Positions 9,777 through 19,623 of a stretch of DNA of 64,000 nt are shown here, piece by piece. The stretch spans positions 1 through 64,000 of the forward strand of contig NZ_QLLT01000033.1 in assembly GCF_003259315.1 (NCBI RefSeq), in the 5' to 3' direction. Position numbers and translations under genes: made by a program. This DNA comes from Kitasatospora sp. SolWspMP-SS2h. GTDB lineage: Bacteria > Actinomycetota > Actinomycetes > Streptomycetales > Streptomycetaceae. The notes beneath the pieces were generated by a model. It saw only the letters and a program-made list of their open reading frames with translations, was not told the DNA's origin and searched no databases. Every line of letters starts with the position of its first letter. Position 1 is the first letter of the stretch.

Positions 9777-11246
9777 TCAGCTGGTCGCGCCGCGCACCAC
9801 GTTGTAGACGTCGAGCACGGCGAGGGCGAGCGGGACGAGCGAGAGCAGCATCAGGCTGTCGACCATGTCCAGGATGCGGCCCCAGAACGGGGACACCCCC
9901 GAGCGCGGGACGATCAGCGCGATGGCGGTCATCACCGCCGCGCCCGCCGCGATGGACGCGGCCAGCCAGACGGTGCGCAGGTCGGTGCCGCCGGTGGAGC
10001 CGGTGGTCAGCTGGGTGAGCAGCAGGTGCACCGGGGTGTGCAGGGCGAGGCCGAGGATCAGCAGGGAGAGCGCGGCCAGGCCGGAGACGGTGAGCGCGAA
10101 GACCTGCGCGGTGTAGCGGAACAGCCGGGCCCGCAGCATGGTGGAGACGCCGATGGCCAGGGCCAGCAGCTCGGCCCAGGTGCGGTCGCTGAAGCCGAGC
10201 ACGGTGCAGGCGCCGACGATGGTGGCGGAGGCGCCGCCGACCAGGCCGACCAGCACCTCGTGGCCGCGGCGGGCCTGGGCGGCGATCCGCTCGTACTGGA
10301 CGGTCTCGGCGCTGTTGGCCTCCTCGCCGTACGCGGTGCCGCGGGTGCGGGTCTGGCCGGGGGCGCTGAAGCCGACGGGCAGGCGGGCGAAGCGGGCGGA
10401 GAGCGCGGGCAGGAAGCCGATCACGGCGACCGCGGCGACGCCGGTGACGGCGGCGATGTCGGTGACCGCGGTGCCGGACATCAGGACCGCGGCGAAGGTG
10501 GACAGGGTGCCGGCGGTGGCCAGGAAGGCGGCGGCGACGAACACCGAGTCCTTCTCCGGGAGCAGGCCGACCAGCAGGACGGAGACCACCAGCACGGTGA
10601 CGCAGCCGACCAGGAACTGGAGCCGGCCGGGGCCGTCGCCGGCGCCGGGGACGTCGATGACGCCGGAGCCGGCCAGCATGGCGTGCGGCAGCGCGCCGAG
10701 GCCGAGGGCCAGCGCGGCGGTGTGGTCGGCGTAGACCCGGGCGCGCACGCCGGCGAAGGTCACCAGGGCGATCGCGGTGACGCCGGACAGGATGCCGGGC
10801 AGGCCGAACATGTTGTGCCGCAGGTCGGAGAACCAGAGCGCGAAGGCCAGCAGCGCCAGCAGCACGGTGCCCGCGATCAGGCCGAAGGCCCGCATCAGGT
10901 CGGGGCTCCAGAACCGGCGGTCGGCCTCGACCGCGGAGGCGATGGCGTCCGCGACGTCGTCGTAGACGGCCGGCGGCAGTGATTCGGCGAACGGCCGCAG
11001 GCTCAGCAGGTCGCCGTCGCGGACCTGCTGGGCCGCGAGCGGCAGTCCGCTGTCCAGCACGGTGCCGTCCCGCCGGACCAGGTGGAAGCCGGTCGGCGTT
11101 CCGTCCACCTGGGTCTGTCCGGAGAGCCTGAGCACTTCCGGATAGATGTCCGCGAGCGGGACGTCCTCCGGCAGGGCGACGTCGATCCGGCTGTCGGGCG
11201 CCACTACGGTGACCCGGCAGAAACCGGTCGTTGCGTTGTTGCTCAC
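9777..11246 (-). CDS. eccD: Type VII secretion membrane channel protein EccD
   Basis: Membrane channel subunit of the ESX/type VII secretion system, 489 residues. An N-terminal ubiquitin-like (YukD-type) cytosolic domain (about residues 1-95, starting RVTVVAPDSRIDVALPEDVPLADIYPEVL) is followed by about eleven hydrophobic segments, as in other EccD proteins. I chose GTG at 11244-11246 because a GGGGGAGAGG ribosome site lies just upstream; the earlier in-frame start has none. It is read away from eccC across a 565-bp divergent gap, and its 3' end is 87 bp from rpsO. Confidence 0.93.
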   Translation of the reverse strand: MSNNATTGFCRVTVVAPDSRIDVALPEDVPLADIYPEVLRLSGQTQVDGTPTGFHLVRRDGTVLDSGLPLAAQQVRDGDLLSLRPFAESLPPAVYDDVADAIASAVEADRRFWSPDLMRAFGLIAGTVLLALLAFALWFSDLRHNMFGLPGILSGVTAIALVTFAGVRARVYADHTAALALGLGALPHAMLAGSGVIDVPGAGDGPGRLQFLVGCVTVLVVSVLLVGLLPEKDSVFVAAAFLATAGTLSTFAAVLMSGTAVTDIAAVTGVAAVAVIGFLPALSARFARLPVGFSAPGQTRTRGTAYGEEANSAETVQYERIAAQARRGHEVLVGLVGGASATIVGACTVLGFSDRTWAELLALAIGVSTMLRARLFRYTAQVFALTVSGLAALSLLILGLALHTPVHLLLTQLTTGSTGGTDLRTVWLAASIAAGAAVMTAIALIVPRSGVSPFWGRILDMVDSLMLLSLVPLALAVLDVYNVVRGATS

Positions 11247-11811
11247 CGGCCCTCTCCCCCTCGTTGGCTGTGTCGGCAAGGCTGCTGACCACTCGTCGCA
11301 ACGGTTCCGGAACTGTCACGGTCCGAACGAGAGTTGGCGCGGCGACACCTTACCCTCCGCGGGAAGGGCGGTGTGCGCCGGGTGCGGCGCGGTTCCGCGC
11401 CGGTCGGGCCGGGCGGCGCGGCTGACGGGCGGTCAGGGCCGTGCGGGAGCCGGTGCGACCCCGTGGACGAACCGCTTGGCGTGCGCAGTAGGATCGGCCC
11501 CTGCGCACGGCGTACGGGGGCGGCGGTCGAAGACGCGGCAGCCCCGCGCGCCTGCGGTTCGGCGGAGCGGGGGCGGCGTCATCACACGGGGCGCCCTCAC
11601 CGTACGTATCCAGATGCGTGAGGGCGGATTGTGAGCGAGCGATGGGGGTGCCCCCTGTCAAGTGCCCTGGGAGGGCGCGCCGTTGAGAACGGCGGGTCGC
11701 GCGCTGCGGCTGCCGCCCGGGACGGGGTGACGGTATGAACGAGCGGAGCGAGTTCCTCGCCGGGCGGGGCGCGCGGGCGAAGCGCGCGCCGGGCGCTTGC
11801 GGGGTGGGCGC
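11247..11811. other. Divergent eccD-eccC control region
   Basis: No gene is convincing in these 565 bp. A TAGGAT box at 11489-11494 resembles a streptomycete -10 for eccC, with only a poor -35 (tggacg, 19-nt spacer). Downstream, the presumed eccC leader holds several stems: 9 bp at 11592-11600/11618-11626, and gccgtt/aacggc at 11679-11684/11688-11693. A small palindrome gttccggaac lies near 11304. The open frames across this region are shadows on either strand. Confidence 0.4.
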
Positions 11812-14800
11812 ATGAGTACGGTGACGGTGAAGCGCCCGCCGCGGGCGTTCCCGCCCGCGGTGTCGGAGGAGCCGGTCGAGCTGGTTCCGCCGCCCGAGCT
11901 GCCGCGCGGCGGCGGCGAGGACTGGTTGATGACGCTGATGCCGATGCTCGGCATGGGCGGCAGCGCGGCCTTCCTGTTCCAGGGCGGCCAGGGTCCGATG
12001 AAGATGATGGGCGTCCTGATGATCGCCTCCACCGCCGCGATGGCGGTGGCGCAGATCGTCCGGGCCCGCAAGGGCGGCAGCGCGGCCACCTCGGACGAGC
12101 GCCGCGACTACCTGAAGTACCTGCAGCAGAAGCGGCGCGAGGTGCGCCGCACGGCCGAGCGTCAGCGCGGCGCGCTGCTGTTCACCCACCCGGAGCCGGA
12201 CCAGCTGTGGTCGGTGGTGGCCGAGGGCCGCCGGCTGTGGGAGCGCCGGCCGACGGACACCGACTTCGCGCAGATCCGGGTCGGCCTGGGTCCGCTCCAG
12301 CTGTCGACGCCGCTGGTGGCGCCGCAGACCGCGCCGATGGACGAGCTGGAGCCGCTCGCCGCGGAGGCGATGGGCACCTTCATCAAGACCCACGGCACCC
12401 TGCAGGACCTGCCGCTGGCGGTCTCGCTGCGGGCGTTCTACCACATCACGGTGTGCGGCGACCCGGACTCGGTGTACGGCAACGTGCGGGCGATGGTGGC
12501 CCAGCTGGCGACCCTGCACTCCCCCGAGGACCTGATGATCGGGGTGGCCGCCGCGCCCGGCGCGGTGGAGGAGTGGGAGTGGGCGAAGTGGCTGCCGCAC
12601 ACCCAGCACCGCAAGGAGAGCGACGGGGCCGGCTCGCGCCGCCTGATCGCCTCCGGGCTGGGCGAGCTGGAGGAGCTGCTGGCCAACGAGCTGGCCGGCC
12701 GCAAGGGCTTCTCCCGGGACAGCACGCCGTCCGCGGACCAGCCGCACCTGGTGGTCATCATGGACGGCGCCTCGGTGCCGGTCGACTCGGTGATCGCCGG
12801 TCCGGAGGGCGTCCAGGGCGTCACCGTGATCGAGGTCGTCCCGGGCGACCTGGACGAGCCGAACGGCCACCTGGTGATCACCGTCGGCAAGGACGAGCTG
12901 CTGCTGGAGGCGGCCTCCGGGGCGAGCTACCCGGGCACGCCGGACACCCTGTCGGCCTGGCAGTCGGAGGCGCTGGCGCGGCAGTTGGCGCCGTTCCGGG
13001 CCTCGGCGGGCGGCGACGACAGCGACCCGTCGCTGGTGTCGATGGACTTCACCGAGATGATGCACACCGGCGACCCGGGCTCCTTCGACCCGACCCGGCA
13101 CTGGCGCCCCAAGCCGATGCGCGAGAAGCTGCGCGTCCCGCTGGGCGTCGGCAGCAACGGCGAGTACGTCTGGCTGGACATCAAGGAGGCCTCGCTGGAG
13201 GGCATGGGCCCGCACGGCATGTGCGTCGGCGCGACCGGTTCCGGCAAGTCCGAGGTGCTGCGCACCATCGTGCTGGCGCTGGCGGTCACCCACTCCTCCG
13301 AGGTGCTGAACCTGGTCCTCGCGGACTTCAAGGGCGGTGCGACCTTCGCCGGCATGGCGGAGATGCCGCACACCGCGGCCGTGATCACCAACCTGGAGGG
13401 CGAAGCGACCCTGATCGACCGCATGCGCGACGCGATCGAGGGCGAGATGAACCGCCGCCAGGAGCTGCTGCGCGCGGCGGGCAACTACGCGAACATCAAC
13501 GAGTACGAGCGGGCCCGCGCGGCGGGCGCGCCGCTCGACCCGCTGCCCTCGCTGCTGATGATCATCGACGAGTTCTCCGAACTCCTCACCGCCAAGCCGG
13601 ACTTCATCGAGCTGTTCATCCAGATCGGCCGGATCGGCCGCTCGCTCGGCATGCACATGCTGCTGGCCTCGCAGCGGCTGGAGGAGGGCAAGCTCCGCGG
13701 CCTGGACACCTTCCTCTCCTACCGGCTGGGCCTGCGCACCTTCTCGGCCGCCGAGTCGCGGGCCGCGATCGGCGTGCCGGACGCCTACCACCTGCCGCCG
13801 ATCCCCGGCGTGGGCTACCTCAAGTTCGGCTCCGACGTGATGGAGCGCTTCCGCGCCGCGTACGTCTCCGGCAAGTACCGGGCGCCGGGCACCCAGCGCG
13901 CGGTCGGCGGGCAGGTGGTCACCGCCCAGCCGGTGCTGTTCACCGCCGCCGAGGTCGAGGTGGTCGAGCCCGAGGTGGAGGTGCTGCCCGAGCTCCCCGA
14001 GGAGGAGACCGACGAGGCGCTGCTGGACACCATGCTCGACGTGTTCGTGCAGCGGATGATCGGCCAGGGCCCGCCGGCCCACCAGGTGTGGCTGCCGCCG
14101 CTGGACGAGTCGCCGTCGGTGGACAGCCTGCTGGAGCCGCTCCAGGTCAGCCCGGACCGCGGCCTGACCCCGGCGGCCGTCCGCCAGGGCAACCTGGTCG
14201 TCCCGGTCGGCATCGTCGACAAGCCGCGCGACCAGCGCCGCGACGTGATGTACCTGGACTACTCCGGCGCCGCCGGCCACGGCATGGTCGTGGGCGGTCC
14301 GCGCTCGGGCAAGTCCACCATGGTGCGCACCATCGTGGCCGGCTTCTCGGTCACCCACACGCCGGTCGAGGCGCAGTTCTACCTGCTCGACTTCGGCGGC
14401 GGCGGCTTCGGCTCGCTGGCCGACCTGCCGCACGTCGGCGGCGTCGCGGGCCGGCTGGACGTCGAGAAGGTCCGCCGCATGATCAGCGAGGTGCACGGCG
14501 TGCTCAACCGCCGGGAGGAGCTGTTCCGCTCGACCGGCATCGACACCATCGCCACCTACCGGTCCCGCCGGGCCGCCGGGCAGCTGCCCGACGAGCAGTT
14601 CGGCGACGTGTTCCTGTTCATCGACGGCTGGCTGACCTTCAAGCAGGAGTTCGAGGTCCTGGAGCCGGTCATCGCCGACATCGTGCAGCGCGGTCTCGGC
14701 TACGGCGTGCACGTGGTGATCACCGCGGCCCGCTACGCCGAGGTCCGCCCGGCGCTGAAGGACCAGCTGCAGAACCGGGTCGAGCTCAAGCTCGGCGACT

Positions 14801-15762
14801 CGATGGAGTCCGAGATCGGCCGCAAGGTCGCCGCGAACGTCCCGGCCATCCCCGGCCGCGGCCTGACCGCCGACCAGCTGCACTTCCTCTCCGGCCTGCC
14901 GCGGATCGACGGCTCCAGCGAGGTCGCGAACCTGGTGGACGGCGTGGCCGACCTGGTCGCCCAGGTCAACGCGGCCTGGACCGGCCCGCGGGCCCCGCAG
15001 GTGCGCATGCTGCCGCCGGTGCTGGACGGGCACTCGCTGCCCAAGGGCTTCGAGCACCCGGAGCTGGGCGTCGCGTTCGGCGTCGACGAGGTCGAGCTGG
15101 CGCCGGTGTTCGTCAACTTCGAGACCGACCCGCTGTTCGTCGTCTTCGGCGAGAGCGAGTCCGGCAAGTCGGCGATGCTGCGGATGCTGATCAAGCAGAT
15201 CACCGAGCGGTACACCCCGGACCAGGCGGGCATCGTGGTCGGCGACTTCCGCCGCTCGCTGCTCGGCGTGGTGCCGCCGGAGTACCTGGTGGAGTACGCG
15301 GCCGCCGCGCCCGCCATGTCGGCGATCGTGGAGATGCTGCGCGGGGCCTGCGGGCGCCGGCTGCCCGGCCCGGACGTCACGCCGGAGCAGCTGCGCAACC
15401 GCAGCTGGTACAGCGGCAAGGACATGTTCGTGATCGTGGACGACTACGAGCTGGTCGCCACCCAGTCGGGCAACCCGATGGCGCCGCTGGCGGAGTTCCT
15501 GCCGTTCGCGCGCGACATCGGCCTGCGCCTGATCATCGCCCGCAACGCGGGCGGCGCCGGCCGCTCGCTGTTCGAGCCGGTGATGCAGCGGATGCGCGAG
15601 CTGGGCGGCCAGGGCCTGCTGCTCTCCGGCGACAAGGGCGAGGGCGCGCTGCTGGGCACGGTCAAGCCGCAGCCGCAGCCGCCGGGCCGCGGTGTGTTCG
15701 TCTCCCGCCGGATCCAGGCGGGCCAGACGGTGCAGACCGGCTGGCTGCCGACGCAGATCTAG
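11812..15762 (+). CDS. eccC: Type VII secretion ATPase EccC
   Basis: FtsK/SpoIIIE-type motor that recognises and drives export of WXG100 substrates, 1316 residues in a single chain (the eccCa and eccCb parts fused). Two membrane segments lie near residues 40-85. Three P-loop ATPase domains follow, with Walker A motifs GATGSGKSE (about 473), GGPRSGKST (about 828) and GESESGKSA (about 1113). Walker B-like segments include LLMIIDEF in domain 1 and VFLFIDGW in domain 2; the match in domain 2 ends in Gly-Trp, not Asp/Glu. I chose the ATG at 11812 (MSTVTVKRPP); a TTG five codons earlier is less likely. Confidence 0.97.
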   Translation: MSTVTVKRPPRAFPPAVSEEPVELVPPPELPRGGGEDWLMTLMPMLGMGGSAAFLFQGGQGPMKMMGVLMIASTAAMAVAQIVRARKGGSAATSDERRDYLKYLQQKRREVRRTAERQRGALLFTHPEPDQLWSVVAEGRRLWERRPTDTDFAQIRVGLGPLQLSTPLVAPQTAPMDELEPLAAEAMGTFIKTHGTLQDLPLAVSLRAFYHITVCGDPDSVYGNVRAMVAQLATLHSPEDLMIGVAAAPGAVEEWEWAKWLPHTQHRKESDGAGSRRLIASGLGELEELLANELAGRKGFSRDSTPSADQPHLVVIMDGASVPVDSVIAGPEGVQGVTVIEVVPGDLDEPNGHLVITVGKDELLLEAASGASYPGTPDTLSAWQSEALARQLAPFRASAGGDDSDPSLVSMDFTEMMHTGDPGSFDPTRHWRPKPMREKLRVPLGVGSNGEYVWLDIKEASLEGMGPHGMCVGATGSGKSEVLRTIVLALAVTHSSEVLNLVLADFKGGATFAGMAEMPHTAAVITNLEGEATLIDRMRDAIEGEMNRRQELLRAAGNYANINEYERARAAGAPLDPLPSLLMIIDEFSELLTAKPDFIELFIQIGRIGRSLGMHMLLASQRLEEGKLRGLDTFLSYRLGLRTFSAAESRAAIGVPDAYHLPPIPGVGYLKFGSDVMERFRAAYVSGKYRAPGTQRAVGGQVVTAQPVLFTAAEVEVVEPEVEVLPELPEEETDEALLDTMLDVFVQRMIGQGPPAHQVWLPPLDESPSVDSLLEPLQVSPDRGLTPAAVRQGNLVVPVGIVDKPRDQRRDVMYLDYSGAAGHGMVVGGPRSGKSTMVRTIVAGFSVTHTPVEAQFYLLDFGGGGFGSLADLPHVGGVAGRLDVEKVRRMISEVHGVLNRREELFRSTGIDTIATYRSRRAAGQLPDEQFGDVFLFIDGWLTFKQEFEVLEPVIADIVQRGLGYGVHVVITAARYAEVRPALKDQLQNRVELKLGDSMESEIGRKVAANVPAIPGRGLTADQLHFLSGLPRIDGSSEVANLVDGVADLVAQVNAAWTGPRAPQVRMLPPVLDGHSLPKGFEHPELGVAFGVDEVELAPVFVNFETDPLFVVFGESESGKSAMLRMLIKQITERYTPDQAGIVVGDFRRSLLGVVPPEYLVEYAAAAPAMSAIVEMLRGACGRRLPGPDVTPEQLRNRSWYSGKDMFVIVDDYELVATQSGNPMAPLAEFLPFARDIGLRLIIARNAGGAGRSLFEPVMQRMRELGGQGLLLSGDKGEGALLGTVKPQPQPPGRGVFVSRRIQAGQTVQTGWLPTQI

Positions 15763-15787
15763 CCGGGACGCCGTTCACGCACGGTGA

Positions 15788-15827
15788 CCGGAAGGGCCGG
15801 ACCTCGGAAGGGGTCCGGCCCTTCCGG
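15788..15827. terminator. Strong hairpin after eccC
   Basis: A perfect 16-bp stem (15788-15803 with 15812-15827) has an 8-nt loop and starts 25 nt after the eccC stop codon. It most likely terminates eccC and isolates the permease gene from it. Confidence 0.85.
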
Positions 15828-16101
15828 CACTCCCGCCCCGGAACGGTGTCATAACGTTATCTTCCGTTTTTCGCGGTTTTCCTTCGGTTCCCGTACCCCT
15901 CCGGGCCGGTCGGGGGCGGTTTTCGGCCCAGCAGCGCGGCACGGTGGAGCGCCTTGGAATCGGGCGTTACCCAGCTCACTTCACCTTCGATTCAAGCGTG
16001 GTTCACCGGAGTTGACACTACGGAAACATGTGTCCCACGCGCTCCGGAGCTGCGTTCCGCAGGCAGAACGGCCTTACGACAACGGAATCCGCAGCCGATC
16101 C

Positions 16102-16198
16102 CGCGTTGACTGGGCCAACGCGCCCAGGCAACCTGGCGAACCGGGAGCGAAGCAGAACCAGACCGCGAGACCGTGCTTCGGAGGCGATAGCGCTCCCG
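16102..16198 (+). promoter_or_regulatory. Structured leader upstream of the APC permease
   Basis: Several stems crowd into the last 130 nt before the permease ATG. One pairs cgcgttg with caacgcg (16102-16108/16116-16122). A competing stem pairs ctgggc with gcccag (16110-16115/16122-16127), and a third pairs ccagg with cctgg (16124-16128/16132-16136). A long element pairs cgggagcg with cgctcccg (16142-16149/16191-16198) and, inside it, aagca with tgctt (16150-16154/16174-16178). The mutually exclusive stems resemble an attenuator or riboswitch. I could not match it to any riboswitch class I know. The rest of the 471-bp gap after eccC holds the eccC terminator and no gene. Confidence 0.4.
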
Positions 16199-16233
16199 AC
16201 CCCCACACCGCCGCTCAGTGGATCGGATGCCCC

Positions 16234-17640
16234 ATGACCGACACGCTTCCCCCGCAGGTCGTCCCCCCCGTCGCGGAGGAGACCGCGGGCAGCCCCAAGA
16301 AGCTCGCCCGATCGCTCGGCGTCGTGGGCGGCACCCTGCTCACGCTCTCCTGCGTGACACCGGCATCCTCACTCTTCGTGATCGTCCCGGACCTCTTCGC
16401 GTCGCTGGGCACCTTCACCCTGATGTCGATCGTGATCGGCACGGTCATCTGCGTCGCGGTGGCGTTCTGCTACTCCGAGCTCGGCACCCTGGTGCCCTCC
16501 GCGGGCGGTGAGTACGCCATGGTCGGCACCCTGGCCGGCAAGTTCACCGGCTGGCTGGTGTTCGTCCAGTCACTGATCGTGGTGATGATCGTGCCCTCGA
16601 TCATCGCCATGGGCACCGCCGACTACCTGGAACCGATCATCCACCTCGACCCCAAGTGGGCCGGCGCCGCGGTGATGCTGGCCGCCACCGTGGCCGGTCT
16701 GGTGGACCTGCGGGCCAACGCCTGGATCACCGGCGTCTTCCTGGTGCTGGAGGTCATCGCCTGCGCCGTGGTCGCCTTCCTCGGCTTCGGCCACTCCGAG
16801 CGCGGCGTGGGCAGCCTGCTGCACGGCTCCGTCGCCGACGCCACCACCGGCGCCACCAGCGGGGTGGGCTTCGCCGCGATCCTGGCCGCGATGGGCACCG
16901 CGCTCTTCGTCACCCAGGGCTTCTCCACCGCGATCTACCTCTCCGAGGAGTTGGAGAACCCGCGCAAGAACGTCGCCCGCACCGTGCTGTGGACGCTGGG
17001 CCTGTCGACCGCCGTCATCGTGATCCCGGTCGCCGCAATCACCATGGGCGCTCCCGACCTGAAGGCGCTCAGCGAGGGCGACGTCTCGTCCCTGGTGATC
17101 GGCTGGAGCAACAGCGGCGTCGGCACCTTCATCAGCCTGTGCATCGCGCTGGCGATCATCAACGCCGGTATCGTGATGGTCATCCAGAACTCCCGGGTGC
17201 TGTTCGCCTCCGGCCGCGACAAGGCCTGGCCGGAGCCGGTGAACCGGGCCTTCGGCAGCCTCAACAAGTTCAGCGCCCCGTGGATCTCCACCCTGGCGGT
17301 CGGCGTTCCCGGCGCCGCGCTCTGCTTCGTCGGCCAGGACCTGCTGACCAACATCACCGGCGTCGCGGTCGCCGCGCTCTACCTGCTGGTCGCCGTCGGC
17401 GCGCTGTTCTCCCGCCGCGCCCACCACAAGGACGCCGCGGCCTGGCGCCAGCCGCTGTGGCCCGCGCTGCCGGTCCTGGTGATCGTCGCCCTGGCGTACG
17501 TCCTGACCCAGCTCGACCACACCGCGCTGTGGTGGACGCTCGGCATCACCGCCGCGGCCGGCCTCTACTGGGCGCTCTACCTCCGCCCCCGCCCGGAGAC
17601 CCGCTGGGTGATCACCCTCCCCGAGGACGAGCGCGTCTGA
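16234..17640 (+). CDS. APC-family amino acid permease
   Basis: A 468-residue integral membrane transporter of the amino acid-polyamine-organocation superfamily, with about twelve hydrophobic segments. The first carries the typical LGVVGGTLLTLSCVTPASSLFVI pattern; PSAGGEYAMVG in the TM3 region and the following charged loop (YLSEELENPRKNV) are also family-like. The substrate cannot be read from the sequence. The frame is open upstream to 15784 only because of base composition. I chose ATG 16234, since the protein before it is unlike a transporter. The gene lies between eccC and mycP, splitting the ESX locus, and has its own terminator and structured leader. Confidence 0.88.
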   Translation: MTDTLPPQVVPPVAEETAGSPKKLARSLGVVGGTLLTLSCVTPASSLFVIVPDLFASLGTFTLMSIVIGTVICVAVAFCYSELGTLVPSAGGEYAMVGTLAGKFTGWLVFVQSLIVVMIVPSIIAMGTADYLEPIIHLDPKWAGAAVMLAATVAGLVDLRANAWITGVFLVLEVIACAVVAFLGFGHSERGVGSLLHGSVADATTGATSGVGFAAILAAMGTALFVTQGFSTAIYLSEELENPRKNVARTVLWTLGLSTAVIVIPVAAITMGAPDLKALSEGDVSSLVIGWSNSGVGTFISLCIALAIINAGIVMVIQNSRVLFASGRDKAWPEPVNRAFGSLNKFSAPWISTLAVGVPGAALCFVGQDLLTNITGVAVAALYLLVAVGALFSRRAHHKDAAAWRQPLWPALPVLVIVALAYVLTQLDHTALWWTLGITAAAGLYWALYLRPRPETRWVITLPEDERV

Positions 17641-17662
17641 CCCCCGCGGACCCGCTCCCGTC

Positions 17663-17696
17663 GGCCCCGCCCGGTCCCCCGAGACCGGACGGGGCC
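17663..17696. terminator. Bidirectional terminator between permease and mycP
   Basis: A 13-bp stem with one mismatch (17663-17675 with 17684-17696) lies between the ends of two convergent genes, so it can serve both. Confidence 0.75.
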
Positions 17697-17768
17697 GGCC
17701 CCTTCTCCGGGACCGGCCCCCGGTGCGTCCCACCGCCTCGCACGTCCCGGTGGACCGGCTCCGGTGGA

Positions 17769-19118
17769 TCAGCCGTGCCGCCCGCGGCGCCGGTTGAGGT
17801 CCCGGGTGACGATCGCGCCGCCGGCCAGGCCCGCCACTACCAGGGCGCCGATGCCCAGCACGAAGGTGCCGGTGCGGCGGTCCCGGTCGGCCTGGGTCTC
17901 CTCCAGCCCGAGCGGCTGCGGCTGGAGCGCGATGTTGTCGAGCTTGACCTTCGGGTCCATGCTGGGCGACGCGCTCGGGCCGGGCACCTTGGCGTACTCG
18001 ACGGCCTTCACCGGGTCGACCACGCCCCAGCCGATGTACTTGTTGGGGCCCCGCTCGGTGCGCTGCGCGGTCTGCTCGATCACGGTGCGGATCTGCATCG
18101 GGTTCCAGTCGTGGTGCAGGCTCTTGAGGATGGCGGCCAGACCGGAGACGTACGGGGCGGAGAAGCTGGTGCCGTTGTCGGTGCACTGGCCGTGGCCGGG
18201 CACCGTGGAGAGCATGTCGACGCCGGGTGCGGCCACCTTGACGAAGTCGCCGTACTGGGAGAACGGGGCCCGCTCGTTGTTCCGGTCGGAGGCGCCCACG
18301 GACAGCACCGTCGGGTAGGCGGCCGGGAAGGTCGGGCCCTCGACGCCGTCGTTGCCCGAGGAGGCGACCACCACGATGCCGGCCTTGTCGGCCCGCTCCA
18401 TGGCGGCCCTGAGCGCCTGGTCGTTGTCGAACCGGTCCTGGTTCTCGGACTTGTTCGGGTCGATCTGCACCCGGACGTCCTGGGAGATGTTGATGACGTC
18501 GACCTTCGCCGCGATCGCCTTGTCGACCGCGGAGATCAGGCTGAGGACGTCGCCGTTGCCCTCGGCGTCGTTCTGCCGGATCGCGTAGATCCGGGCGTCC
18601 TTGGCCAGGCCGACGAAGCCGATGCCCGGCACCGGGGCGGCCGCGATGATGCCGGCCACCTTGGTGCCGTGGCCGACGTTGTCCTCGGTGCTGGAGTTGG
18701 TGGCGGGGAGCTGCTTGCCCTTGCTCCGCAGCGTGTCGGTGAGCAGGTCGGGCCCCGCGTCGACCTTGCCCTTCAGCTGCGGGTTCCTGTCGTCCACCCC
18801 GGTGTCGATGACGGCGACCTTGATGCCGTTGCCGGTCTGGTTCGGGAAGACGTCCTGGCCGGACGGCGACGCGCTCGCCCGCGCCTTGTCCGTGCCCCAC
18901 AGCTCGTCGAGGAACACCCGCTGCAGCGACCACGGCTTGGCCGCGACGTCGTCGTTGATCGGGAAGTCGCAGTCGCCGGACCCGGCGGGCCGCAGCTGTC
19001 CGCGGGTGCCACCGCCCGCCGGAGCCGGTCCGGCCCAGGCGGGGCCGATCGCCATCGGGCCGATCGCGCCCAGCACCAGCAGCACCGCACCCGTCCGGCG
19101 CAACGATCCTGACGACAC
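17769..19118 (-). CDS. mycP: Type VII secretion-associated serine protease (mycosin)
   Basis: Membrane-anchored subtilisin-like protease that accompanies ESX systems, 449 residues. A signal peptide covers about residues 1-30. The catalytic triad is intact: Asp in VIDTGVD (about 105), His in GHGTKVAG (about 150) and Ser in GTSFSAP (about 318), with the oxyanion Asn in SSGNDG (about 256). A C-terminal transmembrane helix followed by an Arg-rich tail anchors it outside the cell. I chose GTG at 19116-19118 because GGAG is 5 nt upstream; another GTG six codons earlier is possible. It is the last gene of the minus-strand eccB-esx-esx-mycP group. Confidence 0.95.
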   Translation of the reverse strand: MSSGSLRRTGAVLLVLGAIGPMAIGPAWAGPAPAGGGTRGQLRPAGSGDCDFPINDDVAAKPWSLQRVFLDELWGTDKARASASPSGQDVFPNQTGNGIKVAVIDTGVDDRNPQLKGKVDAGPDLLTDTLRSKGKQLPATNSSTEDNVGHGTKVAGIIAAAPVPGIGFVGLAKDARIYAIRQNDAEGNGDVLSLISAVDKAIAAKVDVINISQDVRVQIDPNKSENQDRFDNDQALRAAMERADKAGIVVVASSGNDGVEGPTFPAAYPTVLSVGASDRNNERAPFSQYGDFVKVAAPGVDMLSTVPGHGQCTDNGTSFSAPYVSGLAAILKSLHHDWNPMQIRTVIEQTAQRTERGPNKYIGWGVVDPVKAVEYAKVPGPSASPSMDPKVKLDNIALQPQPLGLEETQADRDRRTGTFVLGIGALVVAGLAGGAIVTRDLNRRRGRHG

Positions 19119-19258
19119 CTCTGCTCCACCCCTCACTGCGTTCCACCCGTTCCGGTCGTGCCCCGCCCCGTGCGGCGCACGAAGGGCGGGCGCCCCTGAG
19201 GACGCCCGCCCGTGTCAAGCACTCGCCGTGCCGGTTCCCCCGTGCCGTCGGCAGACGG

Positions 19259-19546
19259 TCAGCCCCAGATGCCCGCGTTCGCGTTCTCGGTCTGCTGGTA
19301 GCTCTGCGCGGCGTTGTCCAGCGCGGCGGCGATCCGACCGAGGACCTCCTGCAGGTCGGCGGCCTTGGCGTCCCACTCGGCCTGGCGGGCCTGGTAGCCC
19401 TGCTGGGCGGCGCCTTCCCAGCTGGAGGCGATGCGCTGGACGCCCGACTTCAGGTCGTCCAGCTGGTTCTGGATGCGCGAAGCGGTCTGCCGGACCTCGG
19501 AGCTGGCGTTCTGAATGGTCTGGAAATTGACGAGAATGCCGGACAT
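19259..19546 (-). CDS. esxA: WXG100-family ESX secretion substrate (first)
   Basis: A 95-residue helical-hairpin protein secreted by the type VII system. The WEG turn is at residues 43-45 and the C-terminal export signal YxxxE is at 83-87 (YQQTE). It starts MSGILVNFQ. The paralogous gene lies just upstream, and the two products are expected to form a heterodimer recognised by EccC. Naming it esxA and its neighbour esxB follows the likely streptomycete order and is not certain. Confidence 0.93.
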   Translation of the reverse strand: MSGILVNFQTIQNASSEVRQTASRIQNQLDDLKSGVQRIASSWEGAAQQGYQARQAEWDAKAADLQEVLGRIAAALDNAAQSYQQTENANAGIWG

Positions 19547-19623
19547 TGATCTCTCCCCTTCGATGGATTCACGGCGCGCCTCCGCGGAGACGCGGTGTGG
19601 TGGTGGTTACTGAGCTACCGGCG

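Noticed and set aside
11350..15057. 1235-codon minus-strand open frame
   Set aside because: It is antisense to eccC, lacks family motifs and results from third-position G/C bias.
16012..16017. TTGACA as a -35 for the permease
   Set aside because: No -10 hexamer lies 16-19 nt downstream.
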